64,000 bases of DNA, taken from NCBI GenBank assembly GCA_002286855.1, contig NRSV01000010.1:558001-622000 (forward strand), in the 5' to 3' direction. The DNA comes from Bipolaris cookei. Lineage: Eukaryota > Ascomycota > Dothideomycetes > Pleosporales > Pleosporaceae. The translations under genes and the position numbers were made by a program. The notes beneath the pieces were generated by a model. That model did not search any database. It worked only from the letters and a program-made list of their open reading frames with translations, and was not told the origin of the DNA. Shown piece after piece: positions 22,913-34,622 of the stretch (position 1 is the first letter of the stretch; each line of letters opens with the position of its first letter).

Positions 22913-23488
22913 CTATCAGTGAAGAGTATTTGTTATCATGCTTTGGTCACTACACAGTAATCCTTTTCAATCTTTTGCTCCACAGCAGCACGACAAATTC
23001 CCGGATAGGACAAGGCTTTAGATTGCAGTTTGCAAATACGGAGACATGGCTAATGCCTCCTTATCAAAAAGTTAAAAGCTGCCAAGAAGTAGGGGAGGGT
23101 TTTGCCGAGGGAGAGAAGACGGCACTGGGTCGTGTGTTGCACAAATAGAATTGCGTTCTTTGTAATGTTGAGTGCTAGCACAAGGCCTGCCTAAAAGCAA
23201 ACAAAAGGGACATGCTTTTCGTCTTCCAGTCCGTCTATAGTTGAGAACAGAACAGAAAAGAAGTACGAGTCATAATGCCCGGCAAATGTTGACTATAAGT
23301 ACGTGCGATATCCAGTAATCTCCAGACAATAACAAAACTACGCTTAAGTAAAACAAAAACATGAGATCATACTATACAACGCCAATGGGTATCCTTGAAG
23401 AGCGAGGCTTTTACTCGTAAACGCCTCTACCAAATGAACTTAAGAAAACATGTCCGTGTCAATTCCGAGGAACTAAGTATCGTTTTTT

Positions 23489-25225
23489 TCATGGATTATG
23501 AGCTACTTCTTTGCCCTTTGATGAGCGGGGATGTAAAAAGTGAAGACCACCCTTTGCGACGCCAGCGACATTAAAGTGTAGCGGTTCCTTAGGGCCCTTC
23601 TCCCTTACAGGCATCTTTCGTTTTGAACGACCCGAGACATACATGGGCTGCTGTGCATGGGTACCGTTACTGACGTGAGGCATACTTTGCTTCATTCGTA
23701 GCTTTGGCTTCTTGTCGCGGTGCTCATCATCAGTAGTCTCGTTGTCAAAGCTGCGAAGGCTACTCCGCTCAGACGAAAAGCGAGGGGTCGTGGTGGTGGT
23801 AGTAGTGGTGGTGGAATGATTCGACGAACGTGTTGGCGTACGCTGGATGGGGCTCAAAGGAGCCGGCCTAGATGAGCGAGTCGATGATGCCGTCTGAATA
23901 CGCTCAATAGGGCTCAGCATAGCAGCCGAGTTAGCAAGGACGTCCAGTCCCGAAGGCGCCCTAGTCGCCATGGAGTGAGTTCGAGATGAATAGGTAGGAG
24001 GAGGATCCTGGTAATCGTACATAATCTCTGAGTCCAAGCTCTTGTATTTGGCAGTGCCGTCGAGCTCCTTGTCGTGCTCCCAGCAAGTGTCGTCGGCACC
24101 AGTGACAGGAGGAAGGAAGCGTATCTCGTTCCAGGTTACGTCCTCGTATTGAAGAGTGATGTAGAGAACATCTCCTTGCATCTTGTCATGAGCGATACAG
24201 TGATCTTCCAGGAACGGAAAATCCCATACTGCGCGGTGCACAAGATCGGGAGGCAAAAGCGTAAGGGCCATGCGGCCAAACGGCTCGTCTGCGGGCCGGT
24301 GACCAGTCATTGGCATCCATGGTCTTCCTCGGAAGACGCCCTTGAAGGCAGTCTCAATGTGATTTGCGAAACAGGAGCTGTCCTGGCTAGGGAATTCAAT
24401 ATTTTGGTGCAGCTTGCGCGATGCACACCGTCGATACGCATTGCTGTCGGGGTCAAAGGCGAACTTTTGCGACTTGCGAGGCACAAAGATGACGCGGGCG
24501 CTCCACGACAGGGGATACTTTTTGTCATTGCGAATGGGAAGTTGGCCAAGAGTATGGTTTGCTTGCATCAAAGCTGGTAGCGGTGGCACTGGCGGTGCCT
24601 GTGGAGTTGAGCGGCGTGCTTTGGGTGTTGCAGGAGCAGGTGTTTGGCCTCTCGATATGCTGCCAAACTGCTCGATGCGATCGACTCTGTTTTCCAGCTC
24701 CATGCTAAACTCATCAACCATGGTCAAGCGCTCGCCCTGCAACTTGATCTGGTCGCTGAGCTCCGTGGTTCTGTCGACGACAGCCTCTACGCGATCGTCC
24801 ATGGACAACTTCAAGAGCTGCATGTTTTGGTATATGCGAGCCTGGACCGCATTGTTGGTTCTGATGAGCTCTTCGCGCGCCATTCTCTCGCGGAACAGCT
24901 CTTGCTTGAGGTCGTGCTCCAATGTCTCGAAGCGCCTGATTTCACGCTGCAGTTGCTTCATCTGGTCTACTGCGTGCATGTATGCGTCCATTGAGACGGC
25001 TGAAGCGGGCTCGGCCTCATGGATCCAGGCCTGGTGTCCGCAGCCGCAGAGCGAGCGTACCATGGAGTCCGGATAGAAGGAGCGGCAGGAGCAGCGCTGG
25101 CGGGGGCCGTTGTCGGCCGAAGACGAGAGGATGAAAGTACATTCTCCGCGTGGTAGCTGTGCGTCTTGGGCCGGCGCCAGCTTTCCAGGCACGTGGGTGG
25201 GAGGTTGCGTACTGTCAAGGAACAT
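23489..25225 (-). CDS. Conserved-looking protein with Cys/His-rich N-terminus and coiled coil, function unknown
   Basis: This is a single-exon frame of 578 codons starting at ATG 25225. Residues 45-69 form a compact Cys/His cluster, CxC then 12 residues, then CxCxHxxxxH (C45, C47, C60, C62, H64, H69), which could bind zinc. A long heptad-like helix follows from about 80 to 190 (MKQLQREIRRFETLEHDLKQ and on), then a Pro-rich linker. Next comes a globular region of about 250-400 with many aromatic residues and few simple repeats (SARVIFVPRKSQKFAF, PPDLVHRAVWDFPF, ITLQYEDVTWNEIRFLP). The C-terminal third is Ser/Thr-rich with a run of nine Thr and several SPI(E/Q)R repeats, and ends with basic KRK patches that could be nuclear signals. 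I do not recognise a named family. The Cys/His cluster and globular middle are the parts to test. Confidence 0.78.
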   Translation of the reverse strand: MFLDSTQPPTHVPGKLAPAQDAQLPRGECTFILSSSADNGPRQRCSCRSFYPDSMVRSLCGCGHQAWIHEAEPASAVSMDAYMHAVDQMKQLQREIRRFETLEHDLKQELFRERMAREELIRTNNAVQARIYQNMQLLKLSMDDRVEAVVDRTTELSDQIKLQGERLTMVDEFSMELENRVDRIEQFGSISRGQTPAPATPKARRSTPQAPPVPPLPALMQANHTLGQLPIRNDKKYPLSWSARVIFVPRKSQKFAFDPDSNAYRRCASRKLHQNIEFPSQDSSCFANHIETAFKGVFRGRPWMPMTGHRPADEPFGRMALTLLPPDLVHRAVWDFPFLEDHCIAHDKMQGDVLYITLQYEDVTWNEIRFLPPVTGADDTCWEHDKELDGTAKYKSLDSEIMYDYQDPPPTYSSRTHSMATRAPSGLDVLANSAAMLSPIERIQTASSTRSSRPAPLSPIQRTPTRSSNHSTTTTTTTTTPRFSSERSSLRSFDNETTDDEHRDKKPKLRMKQSMPHVSNGTHAQQPMYVSGRSKRKMPVREKGPKEPLHFNVAGVAKGGLHFLHPRSSKGKEVAHNP

Positions 25226-27494
25226 GGGGAGTCGACCTGGGTCGGTGGTGATGGTAGCGTGGTTGTTGGGAAAGCACCTGGCGGCTCATCGAAGGCCGGC
25301 AAGAGGGATAGAGAGCAGGAGAGTGGGCAGGAGGGAAATGAGCGTGTACGTGTGGCTAGATGGGGGGCAGTTGAGTTAGCTGGGGGTGGCCAGGCTCGAC
25401 TAATGTATATGTATGTATGGATAGGCACAGGCAAGTGGGCAGGGCAGCCTGGGCGGCTGGAAGCACAAGATAAGCAATCGTCGACTACTCACCCTCCGAG
25501 CTGGACAAACGGGGCGCAGGGGAGCATCCGAGTGGGCAAAGGCACAATCAAAGGGATGGACGGGGGACGTGTGCGCCCGTGGGTGGACGAGGGAACACGA
25601 GCGAGTGGGCGCGGCAAGCAGAGTGTATGTATGTAGGGAGTGATGGTAGGGAGTGATGGTAGGGAGGGAGGGCTACGAAAAGAGTAGAGCACTCGCCCGT
25701 GGGAGGAGGCTTTAGCAGCATGTGCAGGCGTGGGCCATGGCGGGTGTGCAGGTACTCTTTTCTTTTGGACCCGAACTAGCTCCCGCGCCGGGGATGCGCA
25801 GGCTTGTCATGGCTGGGGGGATGGTGGGTAGTGGGTGGGTGGAAAGCTGTCGGGTTGCATGTGTGAGGGAGAGGGAGGGTGTGTGTGAGCTGGGCGGGAG
25901 GAAGAGATAAGAATGTCGGCTCGTGGGCAGGCGCGAGCCAATGGCAGACGGCGAGGGCGAGTGGCGGGACGTTGTGGGCTCCGCCGCTGCCTTATCGCGA
26001 CATGCACATACACAGACACGACGTCGCTGTCCCCCACGCTGCCAGCCGCCGAGCGGGCGCTGATTGGATCGCCCATATGGCGCCATTAACGCAGAAGATT
26101 CCATGCTGCTGGCTGCTGCTGCTGGCTGCGCAGTGTGTGTAAGTAATGCGCCCCCGCCGCCGGCCATGGAGCGGTGACGCTGCTGCATGTTGCCTTGGGA
26201 GCCCGCCCGCTCTCGCCCCAGTGCTGGGCTCGACGCTGACCCCCGGCGCCACCCAGCCACGGCCCCTTGCTTGGATGACACACAGCGGCAGCAATTAATT
26301 GCCCCGTTATGTACATGCTACGTACATGTGTACCGATCTCTGTACGTACGTACATGCCTGCGTAGATTCTTACTTGCCGACACGCCTACCTACATACCTA
26401 CTTACGTCCGTAGTACACACACCTGCTGCTACACTGCGCGCCCCCTCATCGTCGCATCCCTGCTGACTCATCCGGCGCCAAGACCGTCTCCAACCGACCG
26501 CGCTCGGGAAAGCGTGGACAGGCAGCGTCATTTCCATTCGTCGTTCGTTGGGTGGTGGAACCCATCAGGTAAAAGAAAATGCTCTCTGCCCGCACCTCCA
26601 CGCCGTGACTGCACTGCACTGTATTTGTGCTCCCTCCAACTTTTTCGTCATCTGCAGCCCGCCCGTCGTCCTGCCATTCGCGCAGTAAACGCTCATCCCG
26701 TAAATCCGTCATATTCCCATAGTTTCTCCCTGCACCCCGTGGCTTCTGGCCAGGTGCATTCACGTCTGATGGGCTCCTCCTGCCAAACAGGGCTAGCCCA
26801 CGGGAGGACCCGTTCACAGTGGGGAAGCTGTGCAATGCAAATGTGTGCGCATCCATCCCTTCTCGAAACGGAAACACGGTGGGTTCATATCAAAACCAGT
26901 CTTCTGCCCTTTGCGCTTCTTCTTCTTCTTCTTCTTCTTCTTCTTCTTCTTCACGTTGCCCCCCTTCCTCCCAACTGGTGCGTGAAGTATGTGTGTACAC
27001 GCCAACTTACCCGCATTCACATCATGCCGCTGCCACAACCACCCCGTGCCTGGATGCATGCACTACTCTACCACTGATATGCTTTCTTTTGCGATTAACC
27101 ACAAACGCCACCTCATAATGTCAGCCCCCAATCCAGCACTTTTTCCTCTCTGCTCTGGCCAACAATGCACCGCCTGACGTGTGTGCTGACAGGAGAAATT
27201 GCAAGGCCCATACAACAGACGCTTTCCTGACACATGGCCATGACACTAGCCTCAAATCGTCTGATGAAGCCATGGTAGAGTTTGAGCTTGCTGACAAGGC
27301 TACGCCCAAATGGCGAAGCAGCAACGCGTCGTTTGAGGCTGCAAGGACCGTGCCTGCCCCCTCGGTCCTCGGAGCGGCACTCTCCGGTTCATTTGCCAAG
27401 ACCACCGAGTTCAAACACTCTGCACACCCCAAGTAGTTACTGTGGCTGTACTCTTCACAGAATTTACATAACACGTCAAGAGACAGCTTACTTA
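25226..27494. other. Long divergent intergenic region with simple repeats
   Basis: This 2.3-kb stretch separates the divergently transcribed coiled-coil protein gene and Zn2Cys6 gene. It holds a duplicated GGGAGTGATGGTA unit near 25639, GTAC/TACG-rich tracts near 26305-26420 and a (CTT)n run. I see no coding sequence I can support. It probably contains both promoters and long leaders. Confidence 0.45.
26916..26952. repeat. (CTT)12 microsatellite
   Basis: An uninterrupted CTT run of about 37 bases. It reads as poly-Ser or poly-Lys in chance frames. Confidence 0.95.
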
Positions 27495-29985
27495 ATGCCG
27501 GAAGAGAACTGGGTCGCTCACGGCGGTGTTCCCGCATGCGACTTGTGCCATTCCCGAAAGGTATCTTTACTCTCTCCACCACCCCCTTGTAGTCGCCGGG
27601 TGACCGTGGCTTTGACCAAACTACACTGGTCAACCGTCCCGGAACTTGTTTACGTCCTGCATCCGACACTAACTGCCACCAGGTCAAATGCGACCGCAAA
27701 GAGCCATGTGCAAACTGCGTAGCGGCCAAGGCCGAGTGCTTGCGGAACAGACATAAACGTGTTCCCAGACCCAAGGTCCGAACGTAAGTACCCCACGCTC
27801 ATTGTAGTACACCGCGTCTGGCAAGAGCAGCAGTGGCAACCCCGAGCTTTGCGCTTGCCCCACTGTGGAGACTTTTGTTAAGTACTCATGCTCACGTCTA
27901 ACAATTGTACAGCGATGATAAAATACAAGCGCTTGTACAGAGGCTTTCCTCTCTGGAACACTCTCTACATGGCGCTCATCGCAGTCCTTCCAATCCAATC
28001 CAGGAGCCTGATATCGCAAACACCTCTGTCGGGCCAAGTACTGAAGCAATACCCGATCGACCAGCAAAAAGGAAACGTACAACTAGCTCTCGAGAAGTGT
28101 CAATACCTCCAACAACGCCAGAAGTTGACGCGACTTCGCAAACAGCAAACGAAGCTCGTCTGCACATCACCAAAGAGCTATCTACCAATGGATTACTATC
28201 TGGACACCAACGCTCGGTCCTTGAGACTGCTATGTCCTTCGTTGATCAACTGTCACATGCGCCTGCACAAAACTTGACAGACCGCAGTACTTTTGACAAG
28301 TCGATGCACATTTCCACAGACCTTTCCCAGCGCGAAATCGTCAATGTCATTCTCGGAAGTATGTTCACCTGCCTCGCGGTTGACTATCAGGCTGACAGCC
28401 ACTTTAGATGAGTTCAAGACACGGGGTGAATCCGCTGTTCGCCATCACACTATCGATCACATACCGACCAAGGCCATTGAGAGGATTGCTCTCGCTTTAA
28501 TGGCAGGCACTGCCGACGACAAGACCTTGAATCTCTACAAGGTTGTAGTCCATTTTCAAGCCGCTGCCGTCATGTACGCCAGCCAGTTGCAAGCGCCCAA
28601 AAGCGCTGCAGTGCAAAAGCAGATCCAGCAGATGGAGTACGATCACATAATAGCCGCACTAACCGCCTTGGACAACATAAGCTTCATGACCTCACCCTCG
28701 CTTCTTCTAGTGCAGGCTTTGGTGACAGGAGTAAGTCATCTGACCTTATCAATATTGCTCTGTAGCTCATCATACACAGGCCCTCATGATGCAAATCATA
28801 GGCAACCCGGTACAGTGCTGGGAACTCACAGCCCACGCATCACAAACGATTGTAGCACTCGGATACCATAATATTGACAAGACAGCGCCGGAGACTGACG
28901 AGGAGCGCGAGATTTACGCCGTAGTTGCCCACTGTGCAGAGCTCGACAGTGCCATGAGTCTGTTGCTACTTCGACCGAGGTCACTTCCCAAATTTCAGAT
29001 CAAGATTCACGACCATCTGCGAGCAGACCCTTCGAATCCAATGAGTGTTGTAGAGTTGATATCTGTGCAAGACAAGATCTTAGACTTGTCCCTCCCTCAG
29101 CGCATCAAACGATCGCCGGGCGCTCTGAAAGAAGAGGTAGCCCAGCTAAGAACTCAGATGAAAGACATATATGTTTTGATGGAGAAGGTAATCTACCGGT
29201 CCGTAATTACGATTGGTGCGAGAATACTAATTACTGCGTAGGAGCGTCAATTGCACCTCTTGGACAGTAGGACTGACGCTCTTATCCACTACAAAAGCAT
29301 GGAGTTTAAGTACTTCTCCCTCTTGACATCTGTTCACAGGTTGAGCCCCACTGTCACGACGAACTACCTGGAGCGAGAAGAATGTCTTCAAAGTGCACGG
29401 AAGGCGCTCGAATGTGTCAGGATGATTGAACAACTCGCGAGAACCTTGGATCATTTTATCGAAGGCTTTGACCCGTATTTATCATGGTAAGATTTAGTAT
29501 CTGGAAGTATGCATGGCTTGCTAACATTACATAGGACTTTGTTGTCACATCCTCTGTGTCCGTTCTTTGTCGTCTTCTGCAACGTGGTTGGAACCTCTGA
29601 TCCTCACGACTTTCAGCTTCTCGAGGATGTCATTGATTGCATCTCGTCGCTCGTTACAGAGAACAAATACGTCAACCGTTTGCATCGACTCTGCGCAACA
29701 CTTCTCGGTCTTTGCAAGCCCCTGGTAGACAGCCCAAGCGCACAACACCAAATGCATCAACCAACCTCGCATCCCACTACGTCTTTGGCGACATATCCTA
29801 CATCAATGCCTTTCAACCATGGCCCTGGTATGTTGTCCACTAGCGACGGCGATGCAAACAATGGCATGATGGCTTCTTCCTGGAACGATAACATGATGTG
29901 GCAGTTGTTCCAGTCGCAGCCATCGCTGGACTGGTTCAACGCTGATATCCTTGACCCCGCTTGGGATATTGGTCAAACGAATTGA
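27495..29985 (+). CDS. Zn(II)2Cys6 transcription factor with fungal-specific TF domain
   Basis: Seven exons are read: 27495-27560, 27683-27783, 27913-28358, 28408-28730, 28780-29187, 29242-29486 and 29535-29985, giving 679 residues. The introns are 122, 129, 49, 49, 54 and 48 nt. The binuclear zinc cluster is C15-x2-C18-x6-C25-x5-C31-x2-C34-x6-C41 and spans the first junction, so exon 1 and exon 2 must be spliced together to make it. A basic linker and a short coiled coil (DDKIQALVQRLSSLEHSL) follow. The middle homology region runs through LVQALVTG/ALMMQIIGNPVQCWELTAHASQTIVALG and ends near HPLCPFFVVFCNVVG, a common closing motif of such regulators. It acts in the nucleus as a DNA-binding regulator. 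Targets are unknown. The downstream AhpD-like gene lies on the same strand 677 bp away. Confidence 0.93.
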
Positions 29986-30662
29986 GTAAAGGCAGTGGAG
30001 GGTACATTGCTACTTTCATTTTTGGCGTCTTCTTCAGCGTATAGAATCGGTATGGGGCGGAATCTTTTAGTAAGGATGATGGGTTAAGGTCTTGATGCTT
30101 GGGATGTATATGTTTCATATTTCATGTTATATATCATATTCTCCTTTTTTTGAACACATGCAAGACGTAATGTATTTTTCGATAATGATTTTGGACTACA
30201 ACGGGTATGGCAACTAAGATGTGAAATATGATACCACCTTTTTCAAGCCTAGGTACAGTCCACCCGAAGCAAATATCCAAAATGGATATTTGCCATCCGT
30301 ACATTACAGCTAGCTACATGATCTGCAAAAGCCTTACCTCCTTCTCCGAGAAACATTCCTTCCGCAAAAACCATGTAGTGTAAGCCTCATTACTACCCCG
30401 CTTTAGGGCGGTGCGCGTTGGGCCCTCGGTCCGCCTCCCCTCAATGCTTATGTGTACTACGTACCTACCCTCCCGTCCAGTCCCGAAATTCGGCCAGCTC
30501 AAACCTAAAAAAATAACCATGACGTGACAAGACTTGCAAAATAGCCGGACACTTGTATTTCTACATCTGCTGTTGTTCTTACCCCAAAAGCTTGAAATTT
30601 GTGTACTTTTTTTTCACTAGAAAGGAATTCAAAAGCCAGATTAAACATAAGTACAGATCAAG
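29986..30662. other. Intergenic region with a perfect hairpin
   Basis: This carries the 3' flank of the Zn2Cys6 gene and the promoter of the AhpD-like gene. The only structure of note is the palindrome at 30269-30293. Confidence 0.45.
30269..30293. repeat. Perfect 10-bp inverted repeat (hairpin)
   Basis: GCAAATATCC, a 5-nt spacer, then GGATATTTGC, without mismatch. Because both arms are short and symmetrical it could be a dimeric protein binding site, or a structure in a 3' UTR. Confidence 0.75.
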
Positions 30663-31816
30663 ATGGCTACTAGTACCAGCTCGACACCCGTGCCCCGCGA
30701 CCCCACCGCCTCCGAAGCCCTTGGCCTGTTCAAGGCGATTGAAGAAAAGTTTCCGGCCAAGACGCTTGGAGATGATAAGTGGTATCTCCTCGCTGTAAGT
30801 CTTATCCATCCCTTTCCCCCTTCCCTTTCCTCTTCCACGAAGTGCCCTACCTACCTACACCACGAACAACTCCCACTGATACACAACACAATGTAGCTCG
30901 CAACCATAGTCAGCGGCGGGCAACCTAACTTCGCGCCCTTGCTCTACAAACACCTGATTGCGCGGCCCGAATGTCAGAGTGCGGAGGAGAGACAGAAGCT
31001 ACTGCGGCGCATGCGCGAGGTACTCTTTAAACTCGTGATTATCGTGGGTGTGTGTAAGCCGCTCGAGGCGGTGTTTGACATTGATGCTGCGGTGGAGAGG
31101 GAAGAGGATAGGGATTTTACGGGTACACGGTAAGGAGTTCCCTCTCCCTCTTCCTTGATATTGCTGCGCAAAAGCGTTTAGCAATTTGCTGATCCTGAGG
31201 TGATGGGCACAGAGAGGGCTGGCAATGCGACGAAGCGAATTTGCAGCGCGGTGAAGCGTGGTTGGGACGGTTGTACAAGCATAATCTTCAGGGCATGATT
31301 AGTAATACTTTGGATGCTAATAAGGATTTTGGTAATATTCCCTTCTTTTCCTCTCTCACTTGCCCTTTCTCTATATCAAGAGTAGGAAATGTGAGATGAG
31401 AATGCTGATGTGTAGTTCTACTAGATTGGCTCACGAAAAACATCACCTACGGCCTCGTTCTGTCTGATCGCAACATCTTGAACGATATCGAGACGGAAAT
31501 GACGGTTGTAACAGGAATTGTAATGCAGAACCTCCCCCGCGAATCGGCGTGGCATATGCGGGGTTTGCGGCGGATTGGGGTTGCGAAGGAGGATGTCGAG
31601 GTTATTCGGGAGTGTGTATGTTTGAAGTTTTCTTTCTTCCTTTTTCCCCCCTCTTCCCTGCTCAAAATATTGCTTGAAGGATGTCTCTTGGGGCTTAGAC
31701 TTCTTTGGGACGATGATTTAGCTGACGAATCGACATAGTGCGAGCTTGCGGCGAGGTTTTGTGGCGTCAGTTTACACAAGGTGCCAAGGGTGGAGGATAT
31801 TGAGCATGAGGTGTAG
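30663..31816 (+). CDS. AhpD-like (carboxymuconolactone decarboxylase-like fold) protein
   Basis: Five exons, 30663-30794, 30897-31129, 31213-31331, 31416-31615 and 31739-31816, encode 253 residues. The introns are 102, 83, 84 and 123 nt. Every junction keeps an open frame, and together they restore a continuous helical protein: FAPLLYKHLIARP, KLVIIVGVCKPLEAVF, EGWQCDEANLQRGEAWL, NITYGLVLSDRNILNDIE, IVMQNLPRESAWHMRGLRRIGV and CGVSLHKVPRV. This order matches fungal AhpD-like proteins of about 230-260 residues as I know them. The classic CxxC redox pair of AhpD is not present in the expected helix, so peroxidase-coupled activity is doubtful and the molecular role is open. No targeting signal is seen. 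Confidence 0.85.
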
Positions 31817-33065
31817 AAGGGGGGTTTCTTGGGCTTTTCAAGTATCCCAATCGGCCTTTTCCAGACTCTTCTTAGAAGGGATTAGAAGTGTGGGATGGGA
31901 TTGTGGTATACTGCCTTCTTTGTACCATTCCCTATATGCATGGATCTTAGCGTGGTAACCATAGTGCTCCTTAGACAATGCAAATGTCGTTCGTGTGTCA
32001 CACAGGTGTGTCAGTAGCCCTTTTGGGAGTTATTGCAAATATGCGCGTTTGATTAGGGATATTGACGTGATTCTAATTTTATATGAATGGAGGCAAAGGC
32101 AGAGGCAGAGGCAGTGGCCGTGCTGGTGGCAGTGGAGGTGATGGAGGGGGAAGAGTTGGCGGAGGAGGAGGAGGCGGTGGTGATAGTAGAAGAGGAACAA
32201 GCCGAGAAAGCGATGCATAAAATGGTCGTTCGAGTAGTCGAGCGTGATTGGACGCAGCGCGCCATTCCCGCGAGAGCTTGATCAAATCTATCATGCAAGC
32301 GTGAAAAGATGCTGGATCCAAAGGGAATGTTGGCCTGCAGTGTTTTGTATCTCATCGCCTGTGTAATAGTCGGGTATTTTTTTTACACTCCTGGGCGTCA
32401 CATAGGTATACTGCTACTGGTTGCTTGTAGTATTTAACCATGGTTGTGGGAGTGAGGCAGTAGTGGCTAGGGGGGCTGGAAACAGCTTGATTGTTTGATG
32501 TTGGTGTGAAATGGGACTAGTTTTATTGGTAGCAAGTTGGTTTGTTGTGGTTGAGTACAGGAGAACAAACATGCATATGGATAAATTTTATCTTCAGCGT
32601 TCTCTTTGCTGATTGTGCATTACCAAAGTGGTTTCCTGCGTTCTCTCTGCTGATACTATTTGCATATTTCCAATCTCATTCAGTGCGAAGATGGCAGAGA
32701 AATAACCAACCGACCCCAACACGCTAGTGACCTCAGTCTCAGTATTTTTAGAGTTGATGTGAGTGTGACTTCCTTCACCTCGGGTAGATGGCAGCTCCTT
32801 CCTCTCGCTTTTGGCCTGTGCTTCTCATGTGCGGCGCTAGCGCTCCTGCATGAAGGTAAAAGACACTAGACTCTTGTCTCTCAACACCTTGCCATGGGAT
32901 GTAATTGAAGCTCAACCAGTTCCTTCACACTCTAAATTTTCAACTTGCGTAAGCCTCTGCGGCAGCTTCATCTATCAGTGAGTTGCCTCCAGTATTTAAT
33001 ACCCAAACGCCTCTGTCACTTACTAACGACAACTCCAAGACAGCTGAGTCGGTACCAAACGCACC
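31817..33065. other. Intergenic region
   Basis: No gene is recognised. A purine-rich low-complexity tract lies at about 32087-32206. Confidence 0.45.
32087..32206. repeat. Purine-rich low-complexity tract (GGA/GGC/GAG)
   Basis: The + strand is nearly free of pyrimidine runs and is built of GGCAGA, GGAGGA and GGTGG units. The open frames on both strands here are translated repeat. Confidence 0.75.
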
Positions 33066-33908
33066 ATGGCAATGCTTCCTGACTCTTCCATAGGTGAGAG
33101 GTCTCCTGCAGCTGATAGGGCACCAACCACTTTCCATGACTGGCCCCAGCTTCCTGATGAGCTCAAGCTTGAGGTCCTATCTCATTTAGTCAACTTTAAC
33201 GGAGGCATTGAAATTTACGGGGGGACTCCTTCTTGCGACTCCAGTATGGAAGATTCACACCAAAAGCGCTTAGAGGATCACCTCTTTCCTCTGATCGCAA
33301 CCAGAAATAGCAACTTGGCCCTTCTTGTGCAAGAAGCCTACTCCAAACATGGCATCTTCATAGCAAACTTCGGTTTTGATATCGATATGAACACTTGTTG
33401 GCCAAAGGCTTCTTGTGCCAGAAAGATTCGGCACATGATGTTCTATCTGGGATTATACGTTGGTCTTACTTTGGAAGAGATATTGGTTGATTGTCAGGGA
33501 ACATGTTTGTTCCGACTTATTAGAAACCTCGGCACCGATGCCATTACCTGCCCCAAGGAAAACGCTGAAGCTACAAGAATTGCCAAATAAATACAAGACC
33601 ATGAGACAACACATCCACGTCTCGAAAATCTGCAGACTCTTTTCATTGACGTCTACATAGTACATGACGATCTTCTTCGCACGGAAAGTGGGCCGAAATG
33701 TGAATGCTGCTCTTGTCCGCGAAATTTCGAATCTTTAGGGAAGTTGATAAGCGACCTTGAGCTTGTGCTACAGGCTAAAAAGGTTGTTGCAAAGACGGAA
33801 ACTGTGTGTATATGTGCTACGACAATTGTAATGAACATAATCGCATCATCAACAACCTTGCCGAGAGAACAACAAAAATTTAGGCGCCATGCCATAAGCA
33901 TCAGATAA
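33066..33908 (+). CDS. F-box-like protein; frame interrupted by TAA, possible pseudogene or unspliced 93-nt intron
   Basis: From ATG 33066 the frame encodes an F-box-like start, WPQLPDELKLEVLSHLV near residues 27-43. A region resembling fungal F-box effectors follows (ARKIRHMMFYLGLYVGLTLEE). A TAA at 33588-33590 stops it after 174 codons. The same frame then stays open for 105 codons to TAA 33906-33908 and looks coding: HPRLENLQTLFIDVYIVHDDLL, a CECCSC cluster and a long amphipathic helix. Two explanations fit. Either the stop is a nonsense mutation (CAA to TAA), or positions 33505-33597 are an intron (GTTTGT donor, TACAAG acceptor, 93 nt, a multiple of three). The intron would remove the stop and give 249 residues. 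The donor is uncommon and the removed part reads as plausible protein, so I cannot decide. Confidence 0.6.
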
Positions 33909-34622
33909 CAAAGCGAAATCACAGCAGTTGAGCCACTGGCAAAGGGCAAAAGTGGTATCAACTTTGTGCGGCTGCGTTACACAACAGGACAGTTGTTTTG
34001 GTACAACACTGAAGGTGGATATCACAACTCACTTCTCAGGAGGAATATTCAGTGGAACAAGAAGGAAACTCTATGGCGAAATGAAGTACATGTATTGGTA
34101 AAGGGCTCACTACCGTGGTAATGAGAACTAAAGTGTGACCTCACACCTCGTGTACAAAGTCATCGGGAACTACCCCCCCGCAGGAGCTCATCTAGCCTGA
34201 CTTGCATTATCTTCTACCCTAACTCTAGATATCTTAGAACCACCTCTCTATCACATCTAGTATCTCCACCATCCAAACCGTGAGCCGCAGAAACAATGCA
34301 TACACACAATCACACTCTTTTGTTACCCTTGACATTGCAATATATCCAACTAATTTCATTCATACTATGTAATCCTAGCACTTACTCCAAAAAAGCCGCA
34401 GAACTAGCCTCCCAAAAACGTACATACATGCAACAAGAAAGACAAAACATAGTAGTCTGCACTCCGCGCTTTTCTATAAACGTATTTCATCAGAAACCGC
34501 ACATTTGCTTTCCTTTGCAAAGAAGAAAAAAAGCACATATCATACCCAAGGGAAAACGTTGGTGAAAAAAAGAATAAGAGGAAGTAGTAAAAAGAGAGAG
34601 GAAGAATAATAGAAACAAAAAA
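33909..34622. other. Intergenic region
   Basis: AT-rich flank between the F-box-like gene and the glycosyltransferase 3' end. No gene is seen. Confidence 0.45.

Larger units (their letters stand above)
21743..23488. other. Intergenic region with small repeats
   Basis: No convincing gene is seen. A 260-codon open frame on the minus strand (22780-21998) has no recognisable domain and an unbalanced composition, so I leave it uncalled. Two local structures stand out: a two-copy 27-bp repeat at 22721 and a GC-rich inverted repeat at 22862-22912. Confidence 0.45.

Noticed and set aside
32053..32355. Ser/Thr-rich open frames on both strands
   Set aside because: They arise from the purine-rich low-complexity tract and have no unique sequence.
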